A stretch of DNA of 64,000 bases, taken from Branchinecta lynchi. Lineage: Eukaryota; Arthropoda; Branchiopoda; Anostraca; Branchinectidae. The notes beneath the pieces are model-generated. The model worked only from the letters and a program-made list of their open reading frames with translations, had not been told where the DNA came from and ran no database searches. Both the position numbers and the translations under genes were made by a program. Shown here one piece after another: positions 47,301 to 55,054 of this stretch. The stretch lies in assembly GCA_023053575.1 (NCBI GenBank), contig JAKZAP010000001.1:11982849-12046848 (forward strand), in the 5' to 3' direction. Each line of letters begins with the position of its first letter. The stretch's first letter is position 1.

Positions 47301-50300
47301 CCCCCCACGATGGTCGGGTCGGGGAAACGGCTGTTCTCAAGTCAATCTGTTCGGATCCTTGACATACCTGCCAAGTTTCATCGCCCTAGGACACCAGGAA
47401 GTATGCTGAACTCGCGGGATCGCTAGAAATCCGGACCCCCATCCCAACTCCCCCACAGTGCCCTGATCCGGTCCGGTTATGTCAATGACGTGTCTAGGAC
47501 CTGTGCTTGTTTTTCCCACCAAGTTTCATCCCGATCCCTCCACTTTAAGCGTTTCTCAAAATTTCCGGTTCCCCACCCCAACTCCCCCACAGTGCCCTGA
47601 TCCGGTCCGGTTATGTCAATGACGTTTCTAGGACCTGTGGTTGTTTTTCCCACCAAGTTTCATCCCGATCCCTCCACTTTAAGCGTTTCTCAAAATTTCC
47701 GGTTCCCTCCTCCAACTCCCCCCAGTGTCATCGGATCCGGCCCGGATTTAAAGTGAGGTGTCTGAGACACGAGGTCATCCTAAATATCAATTTTCATCAA
47801 GATCCGATCACCCGTTCGCAAGCTAAAAATACCTCAAATTTTGGCTTCACCCTCCCTCCACCCCACCCCCCCCCCCCCAGATGGTCGAATCGGGGAATTG
47901 ATGATTTCCTATTTAAGCTGGTCGGGTCCCAGACATGCCTGTCAATTTCCATCGTCCCAGCACATCAGGAAGCACGGAACTCGCGGGATCACTACAAATT
48001 CGGACTTCTCCCCCCCCCCCAACTCCCCCAAAGTGAGCGGATCCGTTCCGGTTATATCAGTCACGTATCTAGGACTTTTGCTTGTACTTTCCACCAAGTT
48101 TCATTCGGATCCCTCCACTCTAAGTGTTTTCCAAGATTTCCGGTTTCCCCCTCTAACTCCCCCCAGTGTCACCGGATCCGGTCTGGATTTAAAATGGAGG
48201 GTCTGAGACACGAAGTCCTTCCATGTATTAAGTTTCATTAAGATCCGATCACCCGTTCGTAAGCTAAAAATATCTCATTTTTCCTATTTTTTCCGGATTC
48301 CCCCTCCCTCCACTCCCCTCCAGATGGTCGGATCGAGGAAGCGACAATTTCTAATTTAATCTGGTCCAGTTCCTGATATGCTTGCCAAGTTTCATCGTCC
48401 TAGCTTATCTGGAAGTGCCCGAACTAGCAAAACCGGGACCGACAGACCGACTGACGGACAGAAATAACAATCGCTATATGGCACTTGAGTAAGCTCAAGT
48501 GCCATAAAAATAAGTATGTTCAGAATTCTCTTTAAGGTCCGGATTCTGTATTGCCAGAAAAGGTCCTCCGGGTACTTGCACGTGTCTTAATTATAATGAG
48601 GACGAGAAAAAAATGTCAGGGAAGAATCGGTGAAGCGAACAATTATTATTATTGTTGCCATATTTGCCAGCACAAGTAAAAAGCGGCCAAGTATAAACAA
48701 AGAAAAAAGAATGGACGACTGGAAAAAAACAAACTAACTGTAGTTTATGGGATGCAAGGCTCGTTTCAATCAAATATCGAGGACCTTGTACCAATTCACC
48801 AGAAAGTGTAGTGAAAGTGTAGTAGAAATTGTCAAAATGAATAGCTTCTTACAATGGAGTAGCTGTGATGGAGTAGCGATACGTGATACGTGTGATACGT
48901 CCAGTTTCTTCCGAGTCGAACACTTTGCCTGGTCAATTCCTGCAAAACCGGTTTCGCTTGTGATTCACCAGGTACATTTTTTTCAACACCCAAGTCATCG
49001 TTTTCCTCTTTTCCTTATACTCGTCAAAACGCAGTAAGTTGAGATGAACGACGATGCGCATAACAGAGAACAAACTGATTGGGTATTTTCAAGGTACAAA
49101 GTTCTCTGTTTTCCTCCGCATTTTACGTTTTGACGCAATGAGAGATGATAAAAAGGAGACGGAGAAGAGAAAACAGACAATGTAGACTACAAGACCACGA
49201 CAACGAAAAATGATAGTTCCCTAATTAAAGCACACGGATCGGTGGCGCCGAGCCTTCGTCAGGAAATCTCTGGAGGAATTATTGTGTAAAAAAAACTGGC
49301 TTTAGGGAGGAGAAACACAGCGAGATGCCTAAATGCTTGAAGCCCAGGTTCTCTCGTCTGTTTTTTTTTTCTTGCTCGAAACTGGTTGCTGTGTTAAGAC
49401 AAGAATGTTCCCAGAGAGTTCAATGTGAGTTCGGATGCGAATATACGGAGGAACTCAATACTTCAGTCTGATTGCGAAGTTCAGACTGGATAGAACCTTA
49501 ACTTAAAAAACTGAAGCGAAGGTAAAGTGAGAAATTACGGAATTATCATCGCGGAAAAGAGACTTGGCGGAGGGGTTGAAGCGACGCGAAACAAGCATCC
49601 GCCAGCAATCGCCGGATTCTTCCGTGCTAAAAGCGCGAACACACGATCAGGATTTCCTGGCCGGATTTCCTGCACTTTCATCATAAAGTTGAACAAATCT
49701 CAACTTTTCCACATGAAAGTGATGATGCTGGCGAAAATCCGGGCAGGAATTCCAGTCCGAGAGCTCCTAATCCTGATCGTGTGTTCGCACTATAATACGA
49801 AAATACCAATCGACTCATCCCGGACACAACTTGGATAGCTCGTATAAAATGTGTAAAAGGAAACCGGGCTTAAAACTGAGCCCACAGACCGCAAAGAGAC
49901 ATGTCTTAGGGTTGAAAAGAAACGAAAAAGATTTACGTTTGCTGCAGCCGAATTCGTCGTTGTGAAAGCAAATCCAGCCTCTCTCGTCACAAGACTAGAC
50001 TTACGAAACTGAAAAAAGGTGAAGTTTTATAAGAAATAACGAAATCTTTATCAACGACCGAACCTCGCTCCCACGCTAAAAACATCTGATCCGTTTACAG
50101 AGTTTCAGTTTAAAACGAAACTGGAGCAAAACTGCTGCTCGACACTATGGCAACAGTTTCTGAAGAGCTCCTCGTTGTTTCTGCGTTACATTATCCGTTC
50201 TCTCATTTTGTTATTCAATCCCCGACTAAAATATCTTTACTTTTTTTTTACAGACCTACTGACAGCGTTGCCACATCAAAAATATTTAGAGAGTGACTTT

Positions 50301-52464
50301 TGGCCCAAAACAGAAAGTAAATTAGGAGTGAAATTTTATTTTCACGAGAAAACGTGAAACGGGTCACTTTTGGTCGGAATCGCGTATGCAAAAATGACAC
50401 ATCTTAGTTTTACTTTAATGAAAGAACTTGAAATACTCACGTATGGTCGGAATCCCTGCTGCAGAAATTACACATTTGGACGTTTTTCGAAATATAGTAA
50501 TTTTCAGGACAAGCGTGACAAAAACAAAATAGAGTGACAATTCACACTGTCGTGCGACATGTGGCAACCCTGCTTACTGATACCAACTGATACCAAACTC
50601 TAAATGGGGAGCACATCCTCATCACGTATTTGTTGTCATACGCCTTTTTTCGAAATTTGTATGTGTGTTTCCAAGATTGTCTTTGCAAGTCTCTGTGGAT
50701 GATTCTACCCTTCCTAGTTTCGGGACCACCGCAAAGCCTTGTGACTATAGCAGCCAGCACATGTTCGCGCGAATATATCCAGCGCCGACTAAAGAAAATC
50801 CGTTTCGCTCGTTTCAACCCCACGTCAAGTCTGTTTTTTTTTCGTGTGGTCTATATAATAATCTCCACCGTCTGAAGGCATTTAACTTCAAACTGGGTTT
50901 CCACAACCTACCTGAAGTATTTTCACAGGCGGGCGGAAAGGTAATTCTTGTGCTATACTGAATAAACATATATATATATACATACCTTCTGACTAGCGGC
51001 TGGGAGTGAGAAGCGTCGGCAAAGCCTTCATCACTGGTAACGAAATCGAGGTCCCGGAATCTAGTTATATCAGTTAAAGGGTCTTTCACGCCAGCGCTGA
51101 TATCCTTGGCAAAATCTGGAATAAATTCCCGTGCTCATTCCCTGAAAAAACAGGCGAGTCCAGGAAATAAAACAAATGGTGGACAAATGGAATAAAACAA
51201 AATCGAGTTTTGAACTCAAGAGGCTGTAAATCAAATCTTCCTATCTGAGATAAGCAATTCATTAGATACACAGAAGTGGTAGACGCTGTCTCTGTTCCCC
51301 CGTGTTGTAAGAGGGCTTGCTTTTTCAAAACCAAGCTCTTCTTTTCAAAGGATAAGACACAGCTTCCGCCCTTAAGATGTATGGAATGGATCTGAGGCTA
51401 AATACGTCGGAAACGTATTCGAGAATCCCTCAAATGTCGACAAGGAATCGGTGTTTATATCCGTGGATCGATAAAAAGTATTCGAGAAAAGATAAAAAGG
51501 ATTCGAGAATGTTTTAAAAGTATCTGACATTTAAACTGAAATTAGGTATTAGAGAATGAAACAAATGTATTCGAGAATGACAAAATTGTAGTCGATAATT
51601 TTTATTTTTTAACTTCTCGAATGTATTTTTGTCATTCTCGACACATTTGTGTCATTCTCATGTTCCTTATTTGATTCAAATGTCAAATACATTTTAGAAA
51701 TTTTCGAATACATTTTATCTTTTCTCTAATACTTTTTTTGGTTTCTGGAAGACTTAAAAACTTTCCGTCGATTCTCAAATACAAATACCGATTCCTCGAA
51801 GACATTTAAGGGATTCTCGAATATATTTCGGGGATTTTCGAAAATATCTTCGACGTATTTAGTCTCAAATTCATTCCATAAAGACGCAATCCGGCATCTG
51901 ATTCTGGAGTAAACACCATAGGTTTCAAAAGCTCAGGTTTCAGGAACAAGGGTGGATGGAACCATTCGCGGCGTACAGAGCCTAGGCATAGAGTCGGTCT
52001 AATTCTTTTCTCTTTTTTTTTGCGAAAACGGCAACTGCGAAAAAACAGAGTAGGCTACTCCTTCATTCCAAGCTGACTGAAGAAGAAATCAGGTTCAGCA
52101 AAATTCTGCAATGTCCGTGCTACAGACTGGCAAATCTTACCTGACTTACCCGATTCGTGTCATTCAAGCAACTGAATAAAGGAGACGGGGGGGGGGGAGA
52201 ACTTCTGGGCAACTAACCTTGCTCATCAAGCTTAGCGCATTCTGTGAAAACTTCGCTAGGATCTCCGAGATGAACTCTATCTCTGTGAAAATAATGGGAG
52301 TGAATGAATTTGGTCCAAAATTCGCTCTCGCTCATCTTCTTCGGTACGAATTGCTCGTGTTTTCTCTTCACTGCCGGATATGTTTTATAAATGGCATCGA
52401 TCATGTCTTGGTTCAGATTGACTCGGAGTTCGTTTACGCCGTCACTCTGAGGTTTGATTTCTGC
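20218..52464 (-). CDS. GTF2H1: TFIIH p62 subunit gene, seven exons, 5' exons not found
   Basis: p62 (yeast Tfb1) is a core subunit of TFIIH, acting in RNA polymerase II promoter opening and nucleotide excision repair; it scaffolds p44, XPD and p34. Exons in transcript order: 52464-52218, 51115-50986, (one short exon not found), 45187-45047, 42328-42174, 29747-29536, 28051-27876, 20346-20218. Phases agree across every junction located except around the gap. Visible landmarks are the second BSD domain (FWTKFIHSHYFHRDR), the HSINVLK segment, VERYLHGPT, LGELSIGGGLMRG, the SELLRHFW helix and a terminal QSWQSRR. The N-terminal PH-like domain and BSD1 (about 180 residues) are missing. Introns reach 12.4 kb and are filled with transposons. 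The stop codon faces that of UPB1, 783 bp away. Confidence 0.93.
20661..21584 (+). repeat. Family B element, copy 4
   Basis: It starts TGGGATCCCAAAACGTAAGT and ends GGGATCCCATCGAAACCTTT then GGTCTTGTT. Interior diverged units carry GCCGGAATCCGGCCAAAACC. No microsatellite expansion. Confidence 0.85.
21690..22180 (+). repeat. Diverged family A element, copy 3
   Basis: G-rich blocks, AAACTTGGT-type phrases and the ending AGTGCATATGAGTTCGTACC parallel the family A right terminus at 2217-2240. Strongly decayed. Confidence 0.5.
22561..22733. mobile_element. hAT-like MITE (GGCCGTATCCAGG family), copy 3
   Basis: Ends CAAGGCGTATGCAGG and CCTGGATACGGGCCTG, flanked by a perfect 8-bp duplication GGAACAAG (22553-22560 and 22734-22741). 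G and C runs lie inside each arm; the second is about 25 bases. Confidence 0.9.
22742..24712. other. GTF2H1 intron sequence, nothing recognised
   Basis: About 2 kb without recognisable termini, tandem units or conserved frames. Short open frames (up to 80 codons) lack protein features. Confidence 0.45.
24713..24868. mobile_element. Short MITE, CACTGTAAAAA termini
   Basis: 156 bp with inverted ends CACTGTAAAAA / TTTTTACAGTG. The centre holds a further inversion around AGATAAGATTAATCC / GGATTA...TTATCTC, so the whole unit can fold into one hairpin. Confidence 0.7.
25002..25065. repeat. Hairpin
   Basis: AAAATCTGATACTTGTA and its inverse TACAAGTATCAGATTTT are separated by about 25 bp containing three AATCT units. 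It abuts the repeat tail at 25066-25155. Confidence 0.7.
25066..25155 (+). repeat. Dispersed 3'-tail motif, copy 1
   Basis: GCCAAGAAGGTCCAAAATA followed by CAGCTGACGTATCTGTT matches 63492-63570 (AAGGGCCGAAATA, then AGCTGACGTATCCGTT); the first part also matches 32213-32250. The form CCTGA...ACCCTT...AAGGGNCCGAAAT is shared. It looks like the conserved end of a retroelement. Confidence 0.5.
25156..26995. other. GTF2H1 intron sequence, nothing firm
   Basis: No terminal repeats recognised. Near 26745-26850 a plus-strand open stretch reads EEDWDRRRYRLMVDALKRKY; it may be a retroelement remnant, but no family was identified. Confidence 0.35.
26996..27797 (+). repeat. Family B element, copy 5 (palindrome end missing)
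   Basis: It starts within AGTAAGTGGAGGGATACC and lacks the GGGATCCCAAAA end. It finishes GGGATCCCATCGAAACCTTT then GGTCTTGTT. Contains a short CCGTCCGT microsatellite at 27039-27055. Confidence 0.82.
27876..28051 (-). CDS. GTF2H1: GTF2H1 exon
   Basis: Acceptor TTCGTTGCAG and donor GTAAGT. It encodes SVSEEIQAELRNLYRACSEL, LRHFWSSFPPTTPAAEEKT and QRSLLPFE, the conserved C-terminal helical region of p62. Confidence 0.95.
28277..29188 (+). repeat. Family B element, copy 6
   Basis: It starts at TTTTTTGGGATCCCAAAA and ends GGGATCCCATAGACACC then TTTGGTCTTGT. It has CCGTCTGTCCGTCCG and internal units with GGAATCCGGCAAAAACCGG. Confidence 0.85.
29536..29747 (-). CDS. GTF2H1: GTF2H1 exon
   Basis: Encodes VNLGGGFTFSDSSEPKEAVQ, YLDRALTEWCLDDRGGKP and VTVLGELSIGGGLMRG; the last matches the family's ALSPGGALMQG. 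Donor GTATGT leaves one base that completes a Ser codon with the next exon. The acceptor (GATAAAG) has a poor pyrimidine tract, so the 5' boundary is less certain. An ornithine-decarboxylase-like GGGF motif here is coincidental. Confidence 0.78.
29748..31639. other. GTF2H1 intron sequence, mostly unrecognised
   Basis: Low-complexity pieces include a C run at 30954-30968, a T run at 31277-31290 and a CT repeat near 31317-31330. No exon on either strand could be supported. Confidence 0.4.
31640..31990 (+). mobile_element. LINE 3' end (second family)
   Basis: The plus-strand frame reads CKCGELGGLREEMFG, then GLVDLIGDKCFAVMRNLAVF and VRCIGRI, stop. This looks like the end of a non-LTR ORF2. A 3' UTR with GCAATAAATG follows. 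Confidence 0.5.
32096..32176 (+). other. Exon-like open stretch of unknown identity
   Basis: Acceptor TTCACCAG and donor GTTTGT flank 26 codons, including RKDFTLDDLKEAQENYPEL and ADKDYYR. Its ending phase (AG) would join in frame with the YPEILHRKG segment type at 19212 and 34096. I do not recognise the protein. Confidence 0.3.
32200..32436. repeat. Dispersed 3'-tail motif, copy 2, with adjacent inverted repeat
   Basis: CCTGACGACGACCCTT...AAGGGCCGAAAT is followed by CTGACTTTGAAACATTTATT, which is inverted at 32385-32436 as ATATGTTTCAAAGTCAG. The spacer holds GACGAAGCA four times. Confidence 0.55.
32590..33585. repeat. Quasi-periodic TGTGC / GCGCTCAAATA element
   Basis: It begins CCCACACTCCCAGAAATTTG. 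The signals (A/C)TATCTGTGC(A/T)(C/T)G and GCGCTCAAATA(A/C)(C/T)TGCACT then alternate about every 40-50 bp on the plus strand. It shares the CACTCCCAGAAAT end with the inverted region near 41096-41115. No coding frame is conserved. Confidence 0.55.
33732..34202. mobile_element. MITE family F, copy 3, interrupted
   Basis: Left TAGGCGTATTCTCGCCGTTC and right GGGAACGGCTAAAATACGCC are inverted ends. The segment 33966-34145 inside it is homologous to 19055-19250. Confidence 0.72.
34784..34945 (+). CDS. Putative exon of an unknown gene nested in the GTF2H1 intron
   Basis: A TTTTTCAAAGACAG acceptor and a strong GTAAGT donor enclose a 162-nt open frame: ILDHDLATLVKAEGRVQELN, then SVYIICHGSSCDRYEDIA and SCRMNDVLI. 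It ends with one base that joins in frame with the exon-like stretch at 38232 to make Cys. Upstream exons were not found. I recognise no family; retroelement origin is not excluded. Confidence 0.4.
34946..35819. other. Intron sequence, nothing recognised
   Basis: AT-rich, with no terminal repeats or conserved frames seen. Confidence 0.4.
35820..36006. mobile_element. hAT-like MITE with perfect target duplication
   Basis: 187 bp with ends CAGGGGCGTCACGAC and AGTAACGCCTTTG (imperfect inverted). It is flanked by identical 8-mers GACTAAGT at 35812-35819 and 36007-36014. The interior has a GGGGG / CCCCC hairpin and a CAGTTGATTTT region. Confidence 0.85.
36930..37960 (+). repeat. Family C element, copy 1
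   Basis: Diverged units of about 120-180 bp centre on ATGGGCAACTTTGCCCAGAT and CCCCACCC. Homologous along its length to 43580-44800, from GAGTGTTCC...CAATCCACTATTGCGAGCG to TATTAGGCTGCTACG. Confidence 0.75.
38232..38341 (+). CDS. Putative terminal exon of the nested unknown gene
   Basis: A TTTTATTTAG acceptor precedes an open frame reading NPAQCEGSYGVRDPAFCRYF and HAARDENTISGFMTD, stop TGA at 38339-38341. AATAAA lies 57 bp downstream. Joined to the previous exon it gives DVLICNPAQCEGSYG, a Cys-rich segment. Function unknown. Confidence 0.42.
38398..38403 (+). terminator. Polyadenylation signal AATAAA
   Basis: Canonical hexamer 57 bp after the putative terminal exon at 38232-38341. It supports that exon being the end of a transcript, although AATAAA occurs often by chance in AT-rich DNA. 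Confidence 0.4.
38786..39297 (+). repeat. 58-bp tandem repeat with inverted terminus
   Basis: GTCTGGAAATTTGGAACCTG starts at 38976 (one-base variant), 39034, 39092, 39150 and 39208, a period of exactly 58 bp. The left part (38786-38970) is a looser array of TCTGGAATCC units. The right end (39262-39290) carries the inverse, CAGGTTCCAAATTTCCAG. Confidence 0.9.
39686..40002. mobile_element. TA-flanked MITE
   Basis: Inverted ends TAACACCAGTACAC and GTGTGCTGGTGTTA extend through GTCCCATGAT / ATCATGGGAC (about 30 bp), with TA on each side. It contains a 3-copy tandem array of TGCGATATC(A/G)GTTTTTAC (39852-39905). Confidence 0.8.
40370..41130. repeat. Inverted element of GCACACATA motifs
   Basis: TAGATCATACACGAGCCGAT (40495-40514) is inverted at 41029-41048. 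Both arms carry ATATCGCACACATAAATATG-type palindromes. Many AGCACACATATT / ATGTGTGC half-sites lie between. Related to 32590-33585. Confidence 0.65.
41131..41405 (+). mobile_element. LINE 3' tails
   Basis: One tail has GAAATAAAAGTGTTATTATT and a TTA repeat (to about 41275). A second has CCGCCTTTTCAAAATGGCGG and AAATAAATTACTTACTTAC, the same family as 5205 and 8704. Confidence 0.6.
42174..42328 (-). CDS. GTF2H1: GTF2H1 exon
   Basis: Acceptor CTTCCTGTAG. It encodes ARLQEATDLEDL, SKLKMSRVERYLHGPT and SAKVSV. Two donors are possible, GTAAGG (end 42179) and GTAATA (end 42174). The second fits the phase of the next exon, so I chose it. Confidence 0.88.
43580..44800 (+). repeat. Family C element, copy 2
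   Basis: The phrase CGTTCATGGGCAACTGGGCC and its follow-on GTGAAGTTCG...CATCAGGTAT repeat at about 43894 and 44059. See copy 1 for shared termini. Confidence 0.78.
45047..45187 (-). CDS. GTF2H1: GTF2H1 exon
   Basis: Acceptor TTTAATCAG and donor GTAAAC. Its 47 codons begin HSINVLKANTL (family: NHHSAMVLAAGL). They continue through a Ser/Pro-rich acidic linker to PSPVPSKK. Confidence 0.85.
45188..45659. other. GTF2H1 intron sequence, nothing recognised
   Basis: No exon fitting the missing p62 segment (which should end near IIKRFN) could be seen. Confidence 0.4.
45660..48507 (-). repeat. Family A element, copy 4 (most complete)
   Basis: It starts AAGAGCTACGAGCTCATATG. It then has at least three related units carrying AAGTTTCATC, GGATCCGGCCCGGAT and C runs, and ends in a GACAGACCGACTGACGGACA tract plus a perfect terminal hairpin. 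Minus-strand orientation relative to copy 1. Confidence 0.82.
48477..48506. repeat. Terminal hairpin of family A
   Basis: TATGGCACTTGAG (48477-48489), loop TAAG, CTCAAGTGCCATA (48494-48506): a perfect 13-bp stem at the extreme end of the element. Confidence 0.9.
48508..50985. other. GTF2H1 intron, largely unrecognised
   Basis: Holds one palindromic MITE (49630-49795). The missing short p62 exon should lie here or in 45188-45659; no convincing candidate was found. Confidence 0.45.
49630..49795. mobile_element. Palindromic MITE, CGAACACACGATCAGGATT ends
   Basis: Inverted ends GCGAACACACGATCAGGATT and AATCCTGATCGTGTGTTCGC. A second inner inversion pairs ACTTTCATCAT with ATGAAAGT and AAAGTTGA with TCAACTTT. 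Confidence 0.75.
50986..51115 (-). CDS. GTF2H1: GTF2H1 exon
   Basis: Acceptor TTATTCCAG and donor GTATGT. It encodes FAKDISAGVKDPLTDITRF and then DEGFADASHSQPLVRR, matching the family stretch of the form VKNPLLDLT...DEGYG. The split codon G/AT joins the previous exon. It ends in phase 2, which does not fit the exon at 45187, so another exon lies between them. Confidence 0.88.
51377..51883. mobile_element. Foldback element rich in TATTCGAGAAT
   Basis: Outer phrases ATGGAATGGATCTGAGGCTA and its inverse TAGTCTCAAATTCATTCCAT define arms of about 230 bp. TATTCGAGAATG-type 10-12-mers occur about a dozen times, mostly in one orientation on the left arm and inverted on the right. Confidence 0.8.
52218..52464 (-). 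CDS. GTF2H1: GTF2H1 exon, second BSD domain
   Basis: Acceptor TTTTCTAG and donor GTTAGT on the minus strand. Its 82 codons plus one base include IDAIYKTYPAVKRKHE and SESEFWTKFIHSHYFHRDR, ending TECAKLDEQ. A family B repeat begins 29 bp upstream of its acceptor. Confidence 0.95.
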
Positions 52465-53139
52465 CTAGAAAAAAAACTTTTAACGGGAACAATAACAAGA
52501 CCAAAGGTTTCGATGGGATCCCAAAAATTCAATATCTGATCCAGACAACTGGGTCTTGTCTTAGCCAGATCCAGTCTTCGCCAGACTCCTTGAACATTTT
52601 TACAACTAAAATTCAGAAACAGATTAAGGCCAAATAACTAATCACCTGAGAAAACCAAGTTCAGATTTGGATTCAGCCTGTTGTTTTTACCCCTATAAGT
52701 CATATCTGTTTTGACGAAAACTTCCTGCCACTTCTGCCAATTTCCCGGTTCCGGCCGAACTCCAGAACTACTTGTCCGGCGAAAAAAGAAAGCTCGAAGA
52801 CGAAATCAGGGTATCTTCTTTCCCCAGTAATGAACATCTAATCAACTTCAAATAGAAATTTAGCTTATAACAAATTTTCCGATTCCAGTCGGATTCCGGT
52901 CGAACTATATGTCTGGGTAAAATATGATTGTCATACAGGGACTCAGCATCTCTTCTTACCCTAAATCGCTTATCTAATCAACTAGAAATAAAACTTTGAC
53001 TTCCAACAGATTTCCGGTTTTGGCCGGATTCCGGACGAACTACATGTCCGGGTAGAAAATTGTTTTCACATAAGTGTTCAGCATGTCTTCTTGCCCTAAA
53101 TCGAACATCTAATCAACTCCAAATAAAACTTTTAATTTT

Positions 53140-53780
53140 GATAAACTTTCCGGCTTGGGCCGGATTCCGGTCGAAATACTTGTCCGTCGAGAAAATAGTT
53201 TTCACCATCGTCTTCAGCATGTCTTCCTACCTCTAAATCGAACATCTAATCAACTTCAAATAAAACTTTTACTTTCAACAAACTTTCCGGTTTGGGCCGG
53301 ATTCCGGGCGAAATACTTGTCCGTCGAGAAAATAGTTTTCACCATCCTCTTCAGCATGTTTTCCGACCCCTAAATCGAACATCTAATCAATTTCAAATAA
53401 AACTTTTACTTTCAACAAACTTTCCGGTTTGGGCCGGATTCCGGGCGAAATACTTGTCCGTCGAGAAAATAATTTTCACCATCGTCTTCAGCATGTCTTC
53501 CTACCACTAAATCGAACATCTAATCAACTTCAAATAAAACTTTTACTTTCAACAAACTTTCCGGTTTTGGCCGGATTCCGGGCGAACTACTTGTCCGATG
53601 ACAAAATAGTTTTCACCATCGTCTTCAGCATGTCTTCCTACCCCTAAATCGAACATCTAATCAACTTCAAATAAAACTTTTACTTTCAACAAACTTTCCG
53701 GTTTTGGCCGGATTCCGGGCGAACTACTTGTCCGATGACAAAATAATTTTCACCATCGTGTTCAGCATGTCTTCTTACCC
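53140..53780 (-). repeat. 137-bp tandem array within family B
   Basis: GGCCGGATTCCGGGCGAA-type starts recur at 53158, 53295, 53432, 53569 and 53706, a spacing of exactly 137 bp. The copies differ at only a few positions. The frames it creates are three-in-a-row identical peptides, not genes. Confidence 0.92.
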
Positions 53781-53968
53781 CATAATTGACTATCACATTA
53801 GCTGTTTCAAAATATTTTGTTTGTCCCTTAATTTGAATCCCCTCCCCCACCCCTAAATGTAGAGCTACAAAGCCCATCTACGAACTTGACTGGTCCGACG
53901 ACCCAACGAACCCTCACACCAAGTTTCATCAAAATATCTCGTTCCCTTCGAGAGTTATCGTGCTTACA

Positions 53969-54034
53969 GACGGACGGACAGACGGACGGACGGACGGACG
54001 GACGGACGGACGGACGGACGGACGGACAGACGGA
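53969..54034. repeat. (ACGG)n microsatellite
   Basis: About 16 units of ACGG with two ACAG interruptions, at the position where other family B copies have two to four units. Confidence 0.9.
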
Positions 54035-54089
54035 CAACTTTTGCGATGTCATAGGTATCCCTCCACTTACGTTTTGGGATCCCAAAAAT

Positions 54090-54927
54090 AGACCAAAGTT
54101 TTAGATGGGATAACAACAATTTCAATATTTGATCCAGACAATTGGGTCTTGTCTTCGCCAGATCCAATCTTCACCAGACTCCTTGAACATTCTGTCTATT
54201 AAAATTTAGCAACAGATTAAGGCCAAATAGTTACTCATCTGAGAAAACTAAGTTCAGACATCGATTCAGCATGTGTGTTTACTCCTATAAGTCATATCTA
54301 TTTTGACGAAACCGATCGAAACTTATTGCCTTATTTCTGCCAATTTTCCGGTCCGTCGGAATTCCAGAAATACTTATCTGGCGATAAAATAAAGATCAAA
54401 AACGAATTCAGTGTATCTCCTAACCCCTAATTCCAACATCTGATCAAATTCACATGCAGATTCCGGTTTCAGCCAGATTCCGGGCGAACTATATGACCGC
54501 GTAGAAAAGATTCTCGTATACGGATTCAGGATCTCTTCTTACCCCTAAATCGAAAATCTAATCAATTTCAAACAAAACTTTTACTAACAAACTTTCCGGT
54601 TTTGGTTCGGATTCCGGGCGAACTACCTTGCCCGGTGAGAAAATGGTTTCCATAACCTTGTCCAGCATGTCTTCTTAGCCCTTAATCGACTCATTAGCTG
54701 TTTAAAATTATTTTGTTTGCCCCTTAATTCGAACCCACTCCTCCAACCCTAAACGTAGGGCTACAGGGTCCATCTACGAACTCGACCTTTTCCTTAACCC
54801 AAAGGATCCTCACATCAAGTTTCATCAAAATACTTCATTCCTTTCGAGAGTTATCCTGCTCACAGACGGACAGACAACTTTTGCGATGTCCTACGTATCC
54901 CTCCACTTACGTTTTGGGATCCCAAAA
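54090..54927 (-). repeat. Family B element, copy 8, adjoining copy 7
   Basis: From GACCAAAGTTTTAGATGGGA to the palindrome at 54912-54927, in the same orientation as copy 7 and directly adjacent to it. Confidence 0.82.
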
Positions 54928-55054
54928 AGTAGCAGAGCTACTACAGACCCACTAGTTCTAGGAGACACAAGAGACTACCCGCCCCCCTCCCGAAATCAAG
55001 ATTACATGTGAATAACATGGCTGAGCTTTATAGATTGCATGTGTTGTCATCTAC

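Larger units (their letters stand above)
52494..54087 (-). repeat. Family B element, copy 7 (longest array)
   Basis: From AACAAGACCAAAGGTTTCGA to palindrome TTTTGGGATCCCAAAA (54072-54087). It carries a run of 137-bp units and an ACGG microsatellite near the palindrome. It begins 29 bp upstream, in transcript terms, of the GTF2H1 BSD2 exon. Confidence 0.88.

Noticed and set aside
49790..49990. Candidate for the missing GTF2H1 exon (TTNSAAANVNLF)
   Set aside because: There is superficial likeness to NSNAAIIKRFN, but no acceptor or donor fits the required phase.
53155..53647. Three identical-looking 72-codon frames spaced 137 bp
   Set aside because: They are products of the 137-bp tandem array in family B copy 7.
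53140..53780. CRISPR-like array
   Set aside because: Units are contiguous 137-bp tandem copies without unique spacers, in a eukaryotic repeat element.
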